From Chthonobacter rhizosphaerae (GTDB lineage Bacteria; Pseudomonadota; Alphaproteobacteria; Rhizobiales; Pleomorphomonadaceae), in NCBI RefSeq assembly GCF_013839525.1, contig NZ_JACDIS010000003.1:1-64000 (forward strand): a DNA stretch of 64,000 nucleotides, written 5' to 3'. The position numbers and the translations under genes were made by a program. The notes under the pieces are model-generated. The model was given only the letters and a program-made list of their open reading frames with translations, ran no database searches and was not told the origin of the DNA. Position 1 is the first letter of the stretch, and each line of letters starts with the position of its first letter. Shown here in pieces: positions 18,304 to 27,081 of this stretch.

Positions 18304-19512
18304 TCAGTCGCCGATGGCGCGGATCGCGTTCCGGGCGTCGTTGATGTCCTGCGGCACGCCGGAGGCGGTCGTGGACACGTTGTTGACGATGGTGAGGAAC
18401 TTCGTCAGTTCCACCGACTCCGCGTTCGACACGTAGATCAGGTCGCTGTCCTGCATCGGGAAGCGCTGGACCGCGAAGAAGGCCGAAGGGTCGCGCAGGT
18501 TGGCGCGGAAGACCACCGGGATCTGGTCGTCGTGGAACTTCGTCACGTCGCCGCCGTACTGGGCGACCTCGCGGCGCGGCACCAGGCGATAGAGGAGAAC
18601 CTCGGCCGGATCGGCCTGGTTGTCCAGGAGACCGCCGGCCTTGCCGAGCGCCTCGCCGAGGGTGAGGTCGGACTCCTCGAAGTCGAAGCGGCCGGACACG
18701 CCGGTGGCGCCGAAGGCGAGGTAGGTGCGGCGCTCACGGTCGACGTAGATGGTGTCGCCCGGCAGAACGTAGATGTTCTCGTTGGCGTTGTTGACCACGT
18801 CGTCGAACAGCACGGTGGCGGTGCGGCCGCGGCGCTCGAGGGTGATGTAGGTCTCGATGCCCGGGGTCGACAGACCGCCGGCGCGCGAGATGACGTCGAG
18901 GAGACGCTCGCCCGCCGGGTTCAGCTCCAGCTTCGCCGGGGAGTTCACGTCGCCGAGCACGGCCACTTCGGCCGAGCGGCTCTGCTCCACGGTGATGAGC
19001 ACCTGCGGCTCGATCGCGCGGTTGGCGAGGGTGTTCTCGATGTCGGTCTGGACGGTCGCGACGGTGCGCCCGGCGGCCGGGACGCGGCCCGCGTACGGAA
19101 CCGTGATGGTGCCGGTGCTGTCGACGCGCTGGCTGGGCAGGGTGATGAAGTTGCCCGGACGGCTGCCGGCGTCGGCCGGAATGAAGAGACCGCCGGACCC
19201 GGCTTCGAAGATCGACACCTGGACGATGTCGCCCACGCCGAGCGGCAGCGCCGGGGCGCTTCCGCGACCCATGCCGAAGCCGTCGGCGAGCGACGACTTG
19301 GTGGCGGCGGTCACATAGGGAAGAACCGACTTGTTGATGTCGACGAGAACGTAATCGATCCCGACCTTGTTGCCCGGCGTGGTGACACGCTGGGAGGCGC
19401 CTTTTTCGACGGCCTGATGGGCCGGACCGGACCGGGGGAGCGTCGAACACCCACCGATAGCCAGAGCGAGCGCCACACCGGACACCCGGACGAGATCTTT
19501 CCTGAACCGCAT
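18304..19512 (-). CDS. wza: outer-membrane polysaccharide export lipoprotein (Wza/GumB/OPX family)
   Basis: A 402-residue OPX-family outer-membrane export channel. A signal peptide with lipobox A-L-A-I-G-G-C places the lipidated cysteine at residue 22. The N-terminal polysaccharide export domain follows (G-D-I-V-Q-V-S-I-F-E, then I-T-V-P-Y-A-G-R-V) and two SLBB-like repeats (V-A-V-L-G-D-V and V-L-P-G-D-T-I-Y-V). It exports EPS across the outer membrane, working with a Wzc partner (first candidate at 22160). It is monocistronic, with a downstream terminator. A 16-bp perfect palindrome lies about 110 bp upstream of its start. Confidence 0.92.
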   Translation of the reverse strand: MRFRKDLVRVSGVALALAIGGCSTLPRSGPAHQAVEKGASQRVTTPGNKVGIDYVLVDINKSVLPYVTAATKSSLADGFGMGRGSAPALPLGVGDIVQVSIFEAGSGGLFIPADAGSRPGNFITLPSQRVDSTGTITVPYAGRVPAAGRTVATVQTDIENTLANRAIEPQVLITVEQSRSAEVAVLGDVNSPAKLELNPAGERLLDVISRAGGLSTPGIETYITLERRGRTATVLFDDVVNNANENIYVLPGDTIYVDRERRTYLAFGATGVSGRFDFEESDLTLGEALGKAGGLLDNQADPAEVLLYRLVPRREVAQYGGDVTKFHDDQIPVVFRANLRDPSAFFAVQRFPMQDSDLIYVSNAESVELTKFLTIVNNVSTTASGVPQDINDARNAIRAIGD

Positions 19513-20116
19513 ACCCCACCCATCCTCTGGATCGACTGCGTTGATTTATACAGCATAGGCTAACCTACGCCATTTGTTCGGGCACCCATCGATAGGTGAC
19601 AGAACATTTAAGTCTCATGTGTTGCCGATCGGCAACGTCCGACCCGGAACTTTGTGGACAACGAACCTTATCCGCGCCTCCGGCGCCACTGATCTGTCGC
19701 GGCGCAAAGTAAACCAAGATCAGCCTTCGATGACCACTGAATCGACTGGTCGTTAACTCCTTTGCATCATTAGCCTATACGAGACTAAAAATGTGTTTAT
19801 CGCCGTTTACGACGATGCCGCCCCGTGGCGCAAGCCGATTCATTCCGGCCATCCACCCCCACGGTCGGTGTGATGCACGCAAGTCACGCACTTTGCAGAA
19901 GTTTTGACGTTTTGGCTCCAGACTTCCCGCAGTTCTCTGCAGCCTTGAATCGGCGCGGCCGTGCACTATCGGCGTGCAGAACGCTCTCGGCGAACAGGCG
20001 GCGGCCGGAGCTTTCGTGACGCGGGCGACGTTTTCCGGACGAGTGTTGCGGCGACGACACGGGGTGCGTAGGTGGGAGCGTCGCCCGGCCCATGGCAGGC
20101 GACGCTTCGCGCCCGG
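19513..20116. promoter_or_regulatory. 604-bp intergenic region upstream of wza with a perfect palindrome
   Basis: No gene is supported. The region holds the likely wza promoter zone, with a TATGCTGTATAAATC run just upstream of the start on the minus strand. A perfect 16-bp palindrome GTTGCCGATCGGCAAC at 19621-19636 could be a transcription factor site. The other end is the downstream flank of the polymerase gene at 20117. Confidence 0.5.
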
Positions 20117-21559
20117 TCATCCGTCCTGCCGGTCGGCGGCCGCGGTGGCGCGCTGGTCGATGGCGAGGGCCGTGCTGGTGCCGAGGACCACCGCGAGGAG
20201 AAGGATCACGGCCGGCGTGTCCAGCGGAAAGCGCAGGAGCGACTGCGCCCCTGCAAGGCCGAGGCAGCCGAGCCCGAGCATGGACGCCCAGTTGTGGCGA
20301 TGGCGGCGGCGGCAAGCAGCGATGAAGTTGCCCGCGAGCGCCAGGCCGCCGAGGGTGAGGAGGATCGGGAACACGACGCCGACGGCCAGGAAGCCTGCCA
20401 CGACGGTGCCATCCGCTCGCGCCCAGGCGTCGTTCTCGACGCAGGCCGGATCCCGGTAGGGGATGGAGCCCTCGGCCAGCCCGTCGATGCCGAGACCGAA
20501 CACCCAGTGGTCGCGGAGGGCCTGGATGACCCCGCCCACGTTGCAGAGACCGCTCTCCCCGGTAAGGGCCGCGAGGTCCGCCGAGGTCGCCGCCAGGTAG
20601 CCGCCCACCAGGATGGCGGCGGACAGGACGACGTAGACCGCGACGAGGGCCGCGCGGGGCGTCCGCGACGGGGTCACCTCCCCGGGCCGGCGGCTGGCGA
20701 TGACGCCGACGATCACGAAGACCGTCAGGCCGACCGCGGTGGCGATCCAGCCGTTCAGGGAGCCGGTCATCAGGAGGGCGATCAGCGTCAGCCCCAGCAT
20801 GCCGAGATAGATGAAGGCCCGCCGTTCCCGCTTGCGCAGGGGGCGCCAGGGGTCGAAGGCGCGGGCGATGGTGTCGAGCCACTCGAAGCCGTACATGGAC
20901 CGGGCGATCTGGCCGGCCTGCGCCAGCATGGTGAGCCCGAGGAAGGTGGCGGCCGCGTCGGCGTCGCCGAACAGCTCCGGCAGGGTGCGGAACTGGAGCG
21001 CCCAGTCTCCGGCGCCGATGGCCGGCGGCAGGAAGCGGCGCTGCAGGAGCGCGTAGACGGCCAGCGCCGCGCCGAGGAGAGCCAGGAAGACGGCGACCTT
21101 CTTGGCCGTCTCGTCGTTGCGGCCGACGGAGACGGCGGCGATGAAGAGGAGGAAAGGCGCGGTGAGCAGGCACACGAGGGCGATGGCGTCCCCCGTCGGC
21201 CGGACCGGCCACGTGGGCGCCGGCGCCAAGCCGCCGGTGAGACCACGCACAAGGCCGTTGTCCAGGAGGTCCGCCGGGATCAGGCGGGTCTGCCACAGGA
21301 TGTAGAGGGCGAAGACGGCTGCGAGCGTCACCGCCAGCCGGCTGATGGCCCGGGCGCCCGGGTGCTCCCGAAGGAGCACCATCACGCCCGCCGCGAAGAC
21401 GATGATGGCGGCGGCGAGGGCCTCGATGCCCCACGGATGGACCGCGCCGAGCGGCAGGATGCCCGCCGCGACGAAACCCACGAGAGCGGCGGCCAGGGCG
21501 GTCTGGCCGACGTCCGAACGGGACGGCTCCGACCGGTCGGCCGAGGGGAGTTTGATCAT
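20117..21559 (-). CDS. O-antigen ligase / Wzy-like membrane protein
   Basis: A 480-residue integral membrane protein with roughly ten to twelve hydrophobic helices and a large soluble loop containing the L-G-I-D-G-L stretch near residue 369. The pattern, with a long periplasmic loop in the second half, is that of the Wzy_C/O-antigen ligase superfamily, which polymerises or ligates lipid-linked repeats. The start at 21559 (M-I-K-L-P) is chosen because the upstream in-frame extension to 21922 is implausible in composition. It is one of three polymerase-like proteins in the window. Sequence alone does not separate polymerase from ligase. Confidence 0.75.
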   Translation of the reverse strand: MIKLPSADRSEPSRSDVGQTALAAALVGFVAAGILPLGAVHPWGIEALAAAIIVFAAGVMVLLREHPGARAISRLAVTLAAVFALYILWQTRLIPADLLDNGLVRGLTGGLAPAPTWPVRPTGDAIALVCLLTAPFLLFIAAVSVGRNDETAKKVAVFLALLGAALAVYALLQRRFLPPAIGAGDWALQFRTLPELFGDADAAATFLGLTMLAQAGQIARSMYGFEWLDTIARAFDPWRPLRKRERRAFIYLGMLGLTLIALLMTGSLNGWIATAVGLTVFVIVGVIASRRPGEVTPSRTPRAALVAVYVVLSAAILVGGYLAATSADLAALTGESGLCNVGGVIQALRDHWVFGLGIDGLAEGSIPYRDPACVENDAWARADGTVVAGFLAVGVVFPILLTLGGLALAGNFIAACRRRHRHNWASMLGLGCLGLAGAQSLLRFPLDTPAVILLLAVVLGTSTALAIDQRATAAADRQDG

Positions 21560-22159
21560 CGTGCGGTCGCTCACGGTTGACGGAAATCCCTGACTTGCGT
21601 GGCCGCGGCCGGCAAGAGCCGGGCACGAAGCCGCCCCCGGCCGGTACACTGGTCGGCCACACTTAATAAGCGCTTGATAAACGCCGGAGCGTGCCCCACC
21701 GGTCCCGCCGGCTTCCCCAGAAATCTTATGGTGGGCGCCAAATCTATAAACGGGCGGACACCCTCTTTCGACCCTCCCCGGCCATCGCCTCCAGGCGGGT
21801 GCACTGCGGCAGAACGGACTTATACAGGAACACGTAACTATATGTGAGACAAGTCTGTCTTGCCTCTTCGGCTGAAGTCTCGCCGGTCGCGCGGCGTTGT
21901 TTCTGCCCCACCGACGCCTCAATCATAATGCAGAGGGGTGGCTTCAGAAGTCATGGGCACGCTGTTCCGCTCACTGCATTTTCGGAAATAGTATGCTATT
22001 GGATGGGCGCTTGGGTTCGCTGCGGCCCGTCGCCGAGACTTGTGCGTCACTCCGATTGCGCGAATTGACAATATCTATGACTCTATTTGCAATCCCGGCT
22101 TCAGCCAGGACCGAGATGCGGGTGAGGGTCGAGCAGCACGCCGGTCCGATGGGGGTCCC
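21560..22159. promoter_or_regulatory. 600-bp divergent region between polymerase-like gene and wzc
   Basis: Divergent spacer with AT-rich patches at about 21830-21850 and 21985-22000 (ATAGTATGCTATTGG) and at 22063-22093. The last carries TTGACA at 22065-22070, a 17-bp spacer and TGCAAT at 22088-22093, a fair sigma-70-like promoter for the wzc gene that starts at 22160. No gene is seen in it. Confidence 0.5.
22065..22093 (+). promoter_or_regulatory. candidate sigma-70-type promoter of wzc-1
   Basis: TTGACA, 17 bp, then TGCAAT (4 of 6 to TATAAT). It gives a leader of about 60 nt before the ATG at 22160. Seen in sequence; activity is untested. Confidence 0.4.
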
Positions 22160-24547
22160 ATGTTGAAAGAAGTCGACCAGGCTGCGGTCTACGACATCAT
22201 CCCGAACACCGACGCGGGTGGGACCACGCTGGACATCGACTGGATCCTGGCGGCGGCCCGCCGGCAGATGAAGGTGGTCGGGCTCGCGGCGCTGAGCGGC
22301 CTCCTGCTCGGCACCGTGTTCGCACTGACGTCGACCCCCGTGTACACGGCCCGGACCACGGTGCTGATCGACGGCCTGAAGTCCAACACCCTCGGCGAGG
22401 CGGAGCCGGGCAGCAACTTCCTGTTCGAGTCGAGCGGCGTGGACAGCCAGGTCCTGGTGGTGAAGTCGGAGAAGGTCGCCAACGCGGTCATCAACGAGCT
22501 CAACCTCCTGGAGGACCCGGAGTTCAACGCGGACACCTCCAGCCTCCTCGACAAGATCAAGGGCACGGTGATCGGGACCATCACCAACCTCCTGACCTTC
22601 GGCGGCGGGGGCGGCCAGCTGCCGGACGAGGCGCAGAACTTCGTGAACCGGCGGATCGCCGTTGAGCGGCTGATCGGCAACACCAGCGTGGAGCGGGTCG
22701 GCAACAGCTTCGTCATAGACATCACCTACACGTCGCCCTTCCCCTACAAGGCCGCCCAGATCGCCAACGCGGTGGCGGACGCCTACATCGACGACCAGCT
22801 CGGCTCGAAGTACGACGCCACCCGGCGCGCCAGCGAGTGGCTGGAGACGCGTATCCAGGAGCTGCGCCAGCAGTCCCTGACGTCCGACCTCGCCGTGCAG
22901 AAGTTCCGCGCGGAGAACAACCTGACGTCGTCCGAAGGGCGGCTCCTCAGCGACCAGCAGCTGTCGGAGGTGAACAACCAGCTCATCCTCGCCCAGGCCG
23001 CCACCAAGCAGGCGGAGGCGCGCTACATGCGCCTGAAGAGTATCCTGGACAAGGGCGAGATGGAGGCGGCGGTGGCGGAATCCCTCGCCAACCCGGTCAT
23101 CACCGACCTGCGGACCCGCTACCTGGAAACCTCCAAGCTGGAGGCGGACATCACCAACCGGCTCGGCCCGGAGCATCTCCAGGCGGTGAATCTCCGCAAG
23201 GAGATGGAGGAGTACAACCGGCTGATGTTCGAGGAATTCGGCCGCATCGCCGAAAGCCTTCGGAGCGAGCTGGAGATCGCCCGCACGCGCGAGAACTCCA
23301 TCCGCGAGGGCCTGAACAACCTCGTTGGCCAGTCGTCCGAGACCAACCAGATGCTGGTGACGCTGCGCGAGCTGGAGCGCGAGTCGCAGACCTACAACCG
23401 CCTCTACCAGGACTTCCTCGCCCGCTATCAGGAGGCGCTGCAGAAGCAGTCCTTCCCGGTCAGCGAGGCGCGCATCATCACGCCCGCCACCCAGCCGCTC
23501 GGCCCGTCGGCGCCCAAGAAGGGCCTGATGGTGTTCGGCTCGCTCTTCTTCGGCCTGATGATGGGCGTCGGCATCGGCGCGCTGCGCGAGTTCCGCGACC
23601 GGGGCTTCCGGACCGGCCAGCAGGTGGAGCAGCTCGGCCTGGAGTTCCTGGGCGTCCTGCCGCGGTCCGGCCCGCCCACGCCGACCGATCTGTCGGCCAA
23701 GGGCAAGCTCGCGTCGCGCCTCACGGGGGGCGGCAAGCCCGCCAAGACGGCGCGGCCGCTGGCCGACCTGTCGACGAACGTCGTCCACATGGAATATGCC
23801 CGCAACCGGGCGCGCAGCCCCAATCCGGTGCCGGCGATCATGCGCCGCGCCACCCTGGCGCCGCTGTCGCGCTTCTCCGAGACGCTCCGGGCCACCAAGG
23901 TGGCGATCGACATCGCGACCGTGGACCACCGGCCGAAGGTGATCGGCATCGTGTCGCTGCTGCCCGGCGAGGGCAAGACGACCGTCTCCAAGAACCTCGC
24001 CAGCATGATCGCCCACCAGGGCGGCCGCACCCTGCTGATCGACGGCGACCTGCGCAACCCGGGACTCAGCCGCGCCATCGGGGCGACGGTGGACGTGGGC
24101 CTCGCGGAGGTCCTGCTCGACCAGGTGCCCTACGAAGACGCGCTCCTCATCGAGCCGGACACCCAGCTGTCGGTGCTGCCGGTCTCCGGCCGCCAGCGGA
24201 TCACCCACTCCAGCGACCTCCTCGCGTCGGGGGGCATGCGGTCGCTGATCAAGGAGGCGGGCCAGTCCTACGACTACGTGCTGGTCGACCTGCCGCCGAT
24301 CGGCCCGGTGGTGGACGCCCGCGCGGCGGCCGGCACCTTCGACGGCTTCATCTACGTGATCGAGTGGGGCGCCACGAGCCGCAGCTCGGTGCGCCGCGCG
24401 CTCCAGGCCGAGGCGGCGATCGCCCGCAAGTGCATCGGCGTGGTGCTGAACAAGGTCGATGCCGAGACCATCAACCTCTACGAGACGACGGAATCCGCCT
24501 ACCACGACCACGCCCGCTACAGCGCCTACTACCGCGACCCGCACTGA
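22160..24547 (+). CDS. wzc: polysaccharide co-polymerase / tyrosine autokinase (Wzc/GumC/ExoP type), copy 1
   Basis: A 795-residue inner-membrane protein. An N-terminal Wzz-type chain-length domain begins with a transmembrane helix near residues 36-56, a coiled-coil-rich periplasmic domain follows, and a second helix lies near 453-475. The cytoplasmic BY-kinase domain has Walker A (L-P-G-E-G-K-T-T, near residue 604), Walker A' (L-L-I-D-G-D-L-R) and Walker B (V-L-V-D-L-P-P-I). The C-terminal tail is tyrosine-rich (five Tyr in the last 20 residues), as expected for autophosphorylation. It controls chain length and drives export through Wza. The start at 22160 was picked over a GTG at 22040. Confidence 0.93.
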   Translation: MLKEVDQAAVYDIIPNTDAGGTTLDIDWILAAARRQMKVVGLAALSGLLLGTVFALTSTPVYTARTTVLIDGLKSNTLGEAEPGSNFLFESSGVDSQVLVVKSEKVANAVINELNLLEDPEFNADTSSLLDKIKGTVIGTITNLLTFGGGGGQLPDEAQNFVNRRIAVERLIGNTSVERVGNSFVIDITYTSPFPYKAAQIANAVADAYIDDQLGSKYDATRRASEWLETRIQELRQQSLTSDLAVQKFRAENNLTSSEGRLLSDQQLSEVNNQLILAQAATKQAEARYMRLKSILDKGEMEAAVAESLANPVITDLRTRYLETSKLEADITNRLGPEHLQAVNLRKEMEEYNRLMFEEFGRIAESLRSELEIARTRENSIREGLNNLVGQSSETNQMLVTLRELERESQTYNRLYQDFLARYQEALQKQSFPVSEARIITPATQPLGPSAPKKGLMVFGSLFFGLMMGVGIGALREFRDRGFRTGQQVEQLGLEFLGVLPRSGPPTPTDLSAKGKLASRLTGGGKPAKTARPLADLSTNVVHMEYARNRARSPNPVPAIMRRATLAPLSRFSETLRATKVAIDIATVDHRPKVIGIVSLLPGEGKTTVSKNLASMIAHQGGRTLLIDGDLRNPGLSRAIGATVDVGLAEVLLDQVPYEDALLIEPDTQLSVLPVSGRQRITHSSDLLASGGMRSLIKEAGQSYDYVLVDLPPIGPVVDARAAAGTFDGFIYVIEWGATSRSSVRRALQAEAAIARKCIGVVLNKVDAETINLYETTESAYHDHARYSAYYRDPH

Positions 24548-24596
24548 CGCGGGACGCGGAGGGCGACCAAGGGCGAGGCATGCGGGGGCGCGGCCG

Positions 24597-25724
24597 TCAG
24601 GCCGCGTCGCGCACGAGGGCGGTGTCGCGGAAGGCGGCCGGATCGACCAGCCGGGCGACCACGTCCGGCCAGGTCAGCGGGATCACCGGCTCGAAAGCGG
24701 CGTCGGGCGCCAGCGCGCGCCGGAAGGCGTCGATGATGGAGGCCGGATCGCCCGGCCCGTAGCCGAAGCGTCCGCGATAGTCTCCGACCGCGAAGTCCGG
24801 GCAGACCGCCGGAAGCCCCAGATACCCATACTGCATCAGCTTCATGCTGGAGTCCGACAGGTAGCCGGACTCGTGGTCCTTCCGGTAAGGCGCGACGCCC
24901 ACGTCCGCGTGCTTCAGGTAAGGGATCGTGTCCTCGAAGGGCATCCGGCCGTGCTCGCGGACGTTCGGCGCCGTCTCGCCGAGGGGCGGCGTGCCGATCA
25001 GGTGGAAGTCCACGTCCGGAAAGGCCCTGGCGGCGGTGGTGAACACCAGCGGGTCGAACAGCATGGATCCGACGGTGACCACGTTCCGTCCCCGAGCGTA
25101 GGGGCTCGGCGCCTCCGTCGCGAAGGCCGCCACGTCGACGCCATGGGGCACGAAGTGGACCGGCCGGCCGAAGCCGCGGAAGTGATCCGCCATGGCGCGC
25201 GCGACGACCACGACGGCGTCGATCGCGGCACGGTCGCGGAAGAGCATGCGATCGATGTGCGGGTGGGCGTTGACGGTCTCGTTGAGATCCGACGCCAGAT
25301 AGACGATCCGGGCGTTCGGGGCGGCCCGGCGCATGCGCCCGACGAAGGCGGCGCTGAGGCCGGACTCCACCACGATCACGTCGGACTGGGCCGCCGCCTC
25401 GTCGACGGTCTTCGACGGCCAGTTCACCCAGGCGTCGAACATCCGGTTCATCACCGGCTCCAGGGGACCGAGACCCCGGCCGAACGGATGGACGGCGGTC
25501 TTCCAGAGATAGGTGTCGATGCCGTTCACCGCCTCCCAGCGGTTGGACCGGCCGTTGAGGTCGGCCCGGCGGTCGCCGACGATCAGCGAGAGCGCGCTGA
25601 AGCCGACAGAGAGGAAGCGGGTGGTCCAGCCCGCGTCGCGGAAGCTGTCCGCGATGAAGTGCATGTTGGCGCGCCAGCCCGTCCGGTAGTCGTGTCGGGT
25701 CAGGATGAGGACCGTACGCGCCAT
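24597..25724 (-). CDS. gumK: GumK-like glucuronosyltransferase (GT70)
   Basis: A 375-residue GT-B glycosyltransferase. The C-terminal half holds P-Y-L-K-H-A-D-V-G-V-A-P-Y, then Y-L-S-D-S-S-M-K-L-M-Q-Y and G-L-P-A-V-C-P, the motif set of GumK, which transfers glucuronate from UDP-GlcA to the mannose of the xanthan lipid-linked trisaccharide. It therefore suggests a xanthan/acetan-type side chain. The UDP-GlcA supply fits the presence of uxs. It is convergent with wzc-1 (49 bp apart). Regiospecificity is inferred from family, not shown. Confidence 0.8.
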   Translation of the reverse strand: MARTVLILTRHDYRTGWRANMHFIADSFRDAGWTTRFLSVGFSALSLIVGDRRADLNGRSNRWEAVNGIDTYLWKTAVHPFGRGLGPLEPVMNRMFDAWVNWPSKTVDEAAAQSDVIVVESGLSAAFVGRMRRAAPNARIVYLASDLNETVNAHPHIDRMLFRDRAAIDAVVVVARAMADHFRGFGRPVHFVPHGVDVAAFATEAPSPYARGRNVVTVGSMLFDPLVFTTAARAFPDVDFHLIGTPPLGETAPNVREHGRMPFEDTIPYLKHADVGVAPYRKDHESGYLSDSSMKLMQYGYLGLPAVCPDFAVGDYRGRFGYGPGDPASIIDAFRRALAPDAAFEPVIPLTWPDVVARLVDPAAFRDTALVRDAA

Positions 25725-25968
25725 GACATGTCTCCACTGCGAAGCCGCTCGCGGCCCGCGTCCCCCGCCCGTCCGCCCGGGTCTTTAGCAGCCCCCGCCG
25801 CCGTTCTCCGGTCAAGTCGAATGGCTCGATCGACCAGAGGATGCTCCAGCCTGGTCGGTCTGGAGCGGTTTCTCGTCGACCTGACGTCCGTGAGGTCCGA
25901 AAGCGCTCTAGAGGCCGGCTGCGGCCAAACTGGGGCCGCCCCGCCGACGCCGGGCGGACCGCCCGGGC
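25725..25968. other. intergenic spacer containing dispersed repeat copy A
   Basis: No gene. Most of the spacer is occupied by a repeat element at 25801-25914 that is also present at 36368-36480. Confidence 0.5.
25801..25914 (+). repeat. dispersed intergenic repeat, copy A
   Basis: Shares a long diverged match with 36368-36480: a CCGTTCTCCG start, then ATCAAGTCG-type and ATGCTCCAGC segments, AGCGGTTTCT, and a GGTC-GGAAAGC-type end near CTCTAGAG. Spacing between matching blocks is almost the same. It contains no open frame. Confidence 0.65.
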
Positions 25969-27072
25969 TCACCTGAACTCGACGAGGAGCGGGGTCTGGG
26001 GCTTGTCGCCCCGGTTGTCCGGCTCCACGCTGAAGTGGTAGTCGCCCCACCAGGCTCCGGCCGCCCAGTAGGCCCAGCCGATCCAGACGTCCTTGTTGTC
26101 CGCCATGTGCTGGAGCAACGCCCTCCCCTCCACGAGCCCCTCGGGCGAGCGCGGAAAGCCGAACTCGCCGAGGAAGCCCTTCACTCTCTTGGACCGGGCC
26201 CAGTCGGTGAAAGCCTTCAGCCGGGTGGCGCCCGCGCCGGCGACCACGCTGTTGGTGGTGCCCGAGCTGTCGCTGTCCAGATACTGGTGCACCTCGAAGA
26301 CGAAGTTGTTCGCCGGATCCCTCACCTTGAGCATCACGGTGTCGTTGTCGCTGCTCACCCAGGAATGGGCGCCCGACCAGTAGGACCCGGGCACCATGAT
26401 GAGCTGGCGGGCGCCGGCCTTGCGGATCGCCGCGATGGCGGCGTTGGCGCCGACGAGCCATTCGCTGGCGCTCTGCCGGTTGGGCTCGTTCATCAGGCCG
26501 AAGATGACGTTCCGCCGGTCCTTCAAGCGTTTGGCCACCTCCGTCCAGGCGGCCACGAAGGCCTTGGTGGCCTTGGCGTCGCGGCCGATCAGACCGCCGC
26601 CGTCCATGCCGCCATACTGGTGGAAGTCGATGAGGATGTAGGTGCCCGTCTTGTTGGCGTGCGAGATGATGTTGACGAGTTCGGTCCAGTCGGCCGTCCG
26701 CTTTCGGAAGTCCGAGCCGAGAATGCGCGAGGTGAGGACCGGCACGCGGATCACCTTGAAGCCCTTGCCGGCCCAGTAGGTGATCTGGGAAGCGCTCGGG
26801 TACACGTAGTCGAAGTTCATCCGGGTCGCGCCGGGATTGAACTCGGCTCCGGCGATGTTCACGCCGGTGATCCAGAGGTTCGGCGCGGCCCGCGCGGGCG
26901 ACGCTCCGGCGACCGCGAGACCGAGGGCGACGAGCGACGCCAGGAGCGCGCCGGCCCGCGGCCGGGCGACGGCGGAAAGGCGCTCAGCGGACCGCGGACG
27001 GCCGGGGGCGCGTGGACGGCCGAGGGCCCGCGACAGGGCGCCGGCGAGGCTGCCGGAACGGAACGCATGCAT
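25969..27072 (-). CDS. secreted glycoside hydrolase family 5
   Basis: A 367-residue GH5-type (endoglucanase-like) hydrolase. A long basic N-terminus precedes a hydrophobic signal segment ending near A-R-A (residue about 62). The acid/base glutamate lies in M-N-E-P-N (near residue 195) and the nucleophile in G-E-F-G (near 302), both intact. An endo-beta-glucanase within an EPS locus may trim or release nascent polymer or degrade cellulose-like backbone. It starts 9 bp after the polymerase-like gene at 27082, on the same strand, so the two are likely cotranscribed. The substrate is inferred. Confidence 0.82.
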   Translation of the reverse strand: MHAFRSGSLAGALSRALGRPRAPGRPRSAERLSAVARPRAGALLASLVALGLAVAGASPARAAPNLWITGVNIAGAEFNPGATRMNFDYVYPSASQITYWAGKGFKVIRVPVLTSRILGSDFRKRTADWTELVNIISHANKTGTYILIDFHQYGGMDGGGLIGRDAKATKAFVAAWTEVAKRLKDRRNVIFGLMNEPNRQSASEWLVGANAAIAAIRKAGARQLIMVPGSYWSGAHSWVSSDNDTVMLKVRDPANNFVFEVHQYLDSDSSGTTNSVVAGAGATRLKAFTDWARSKRVKGFLGEFGFPRSPEGLVEGRALLQHMADNKDVWIGWAYWAAGAWWGDYHFSVEPDNRGDKPQTPLLVEFR

Positions 27073-27081
27073 GCTGAAACC

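Noticed and set aside
22837-24762. Long plus-strand frame inside wzc-1
   Set aside because: Runs in another frame within a well-supported kinase gene and is proline/arginine-rich.
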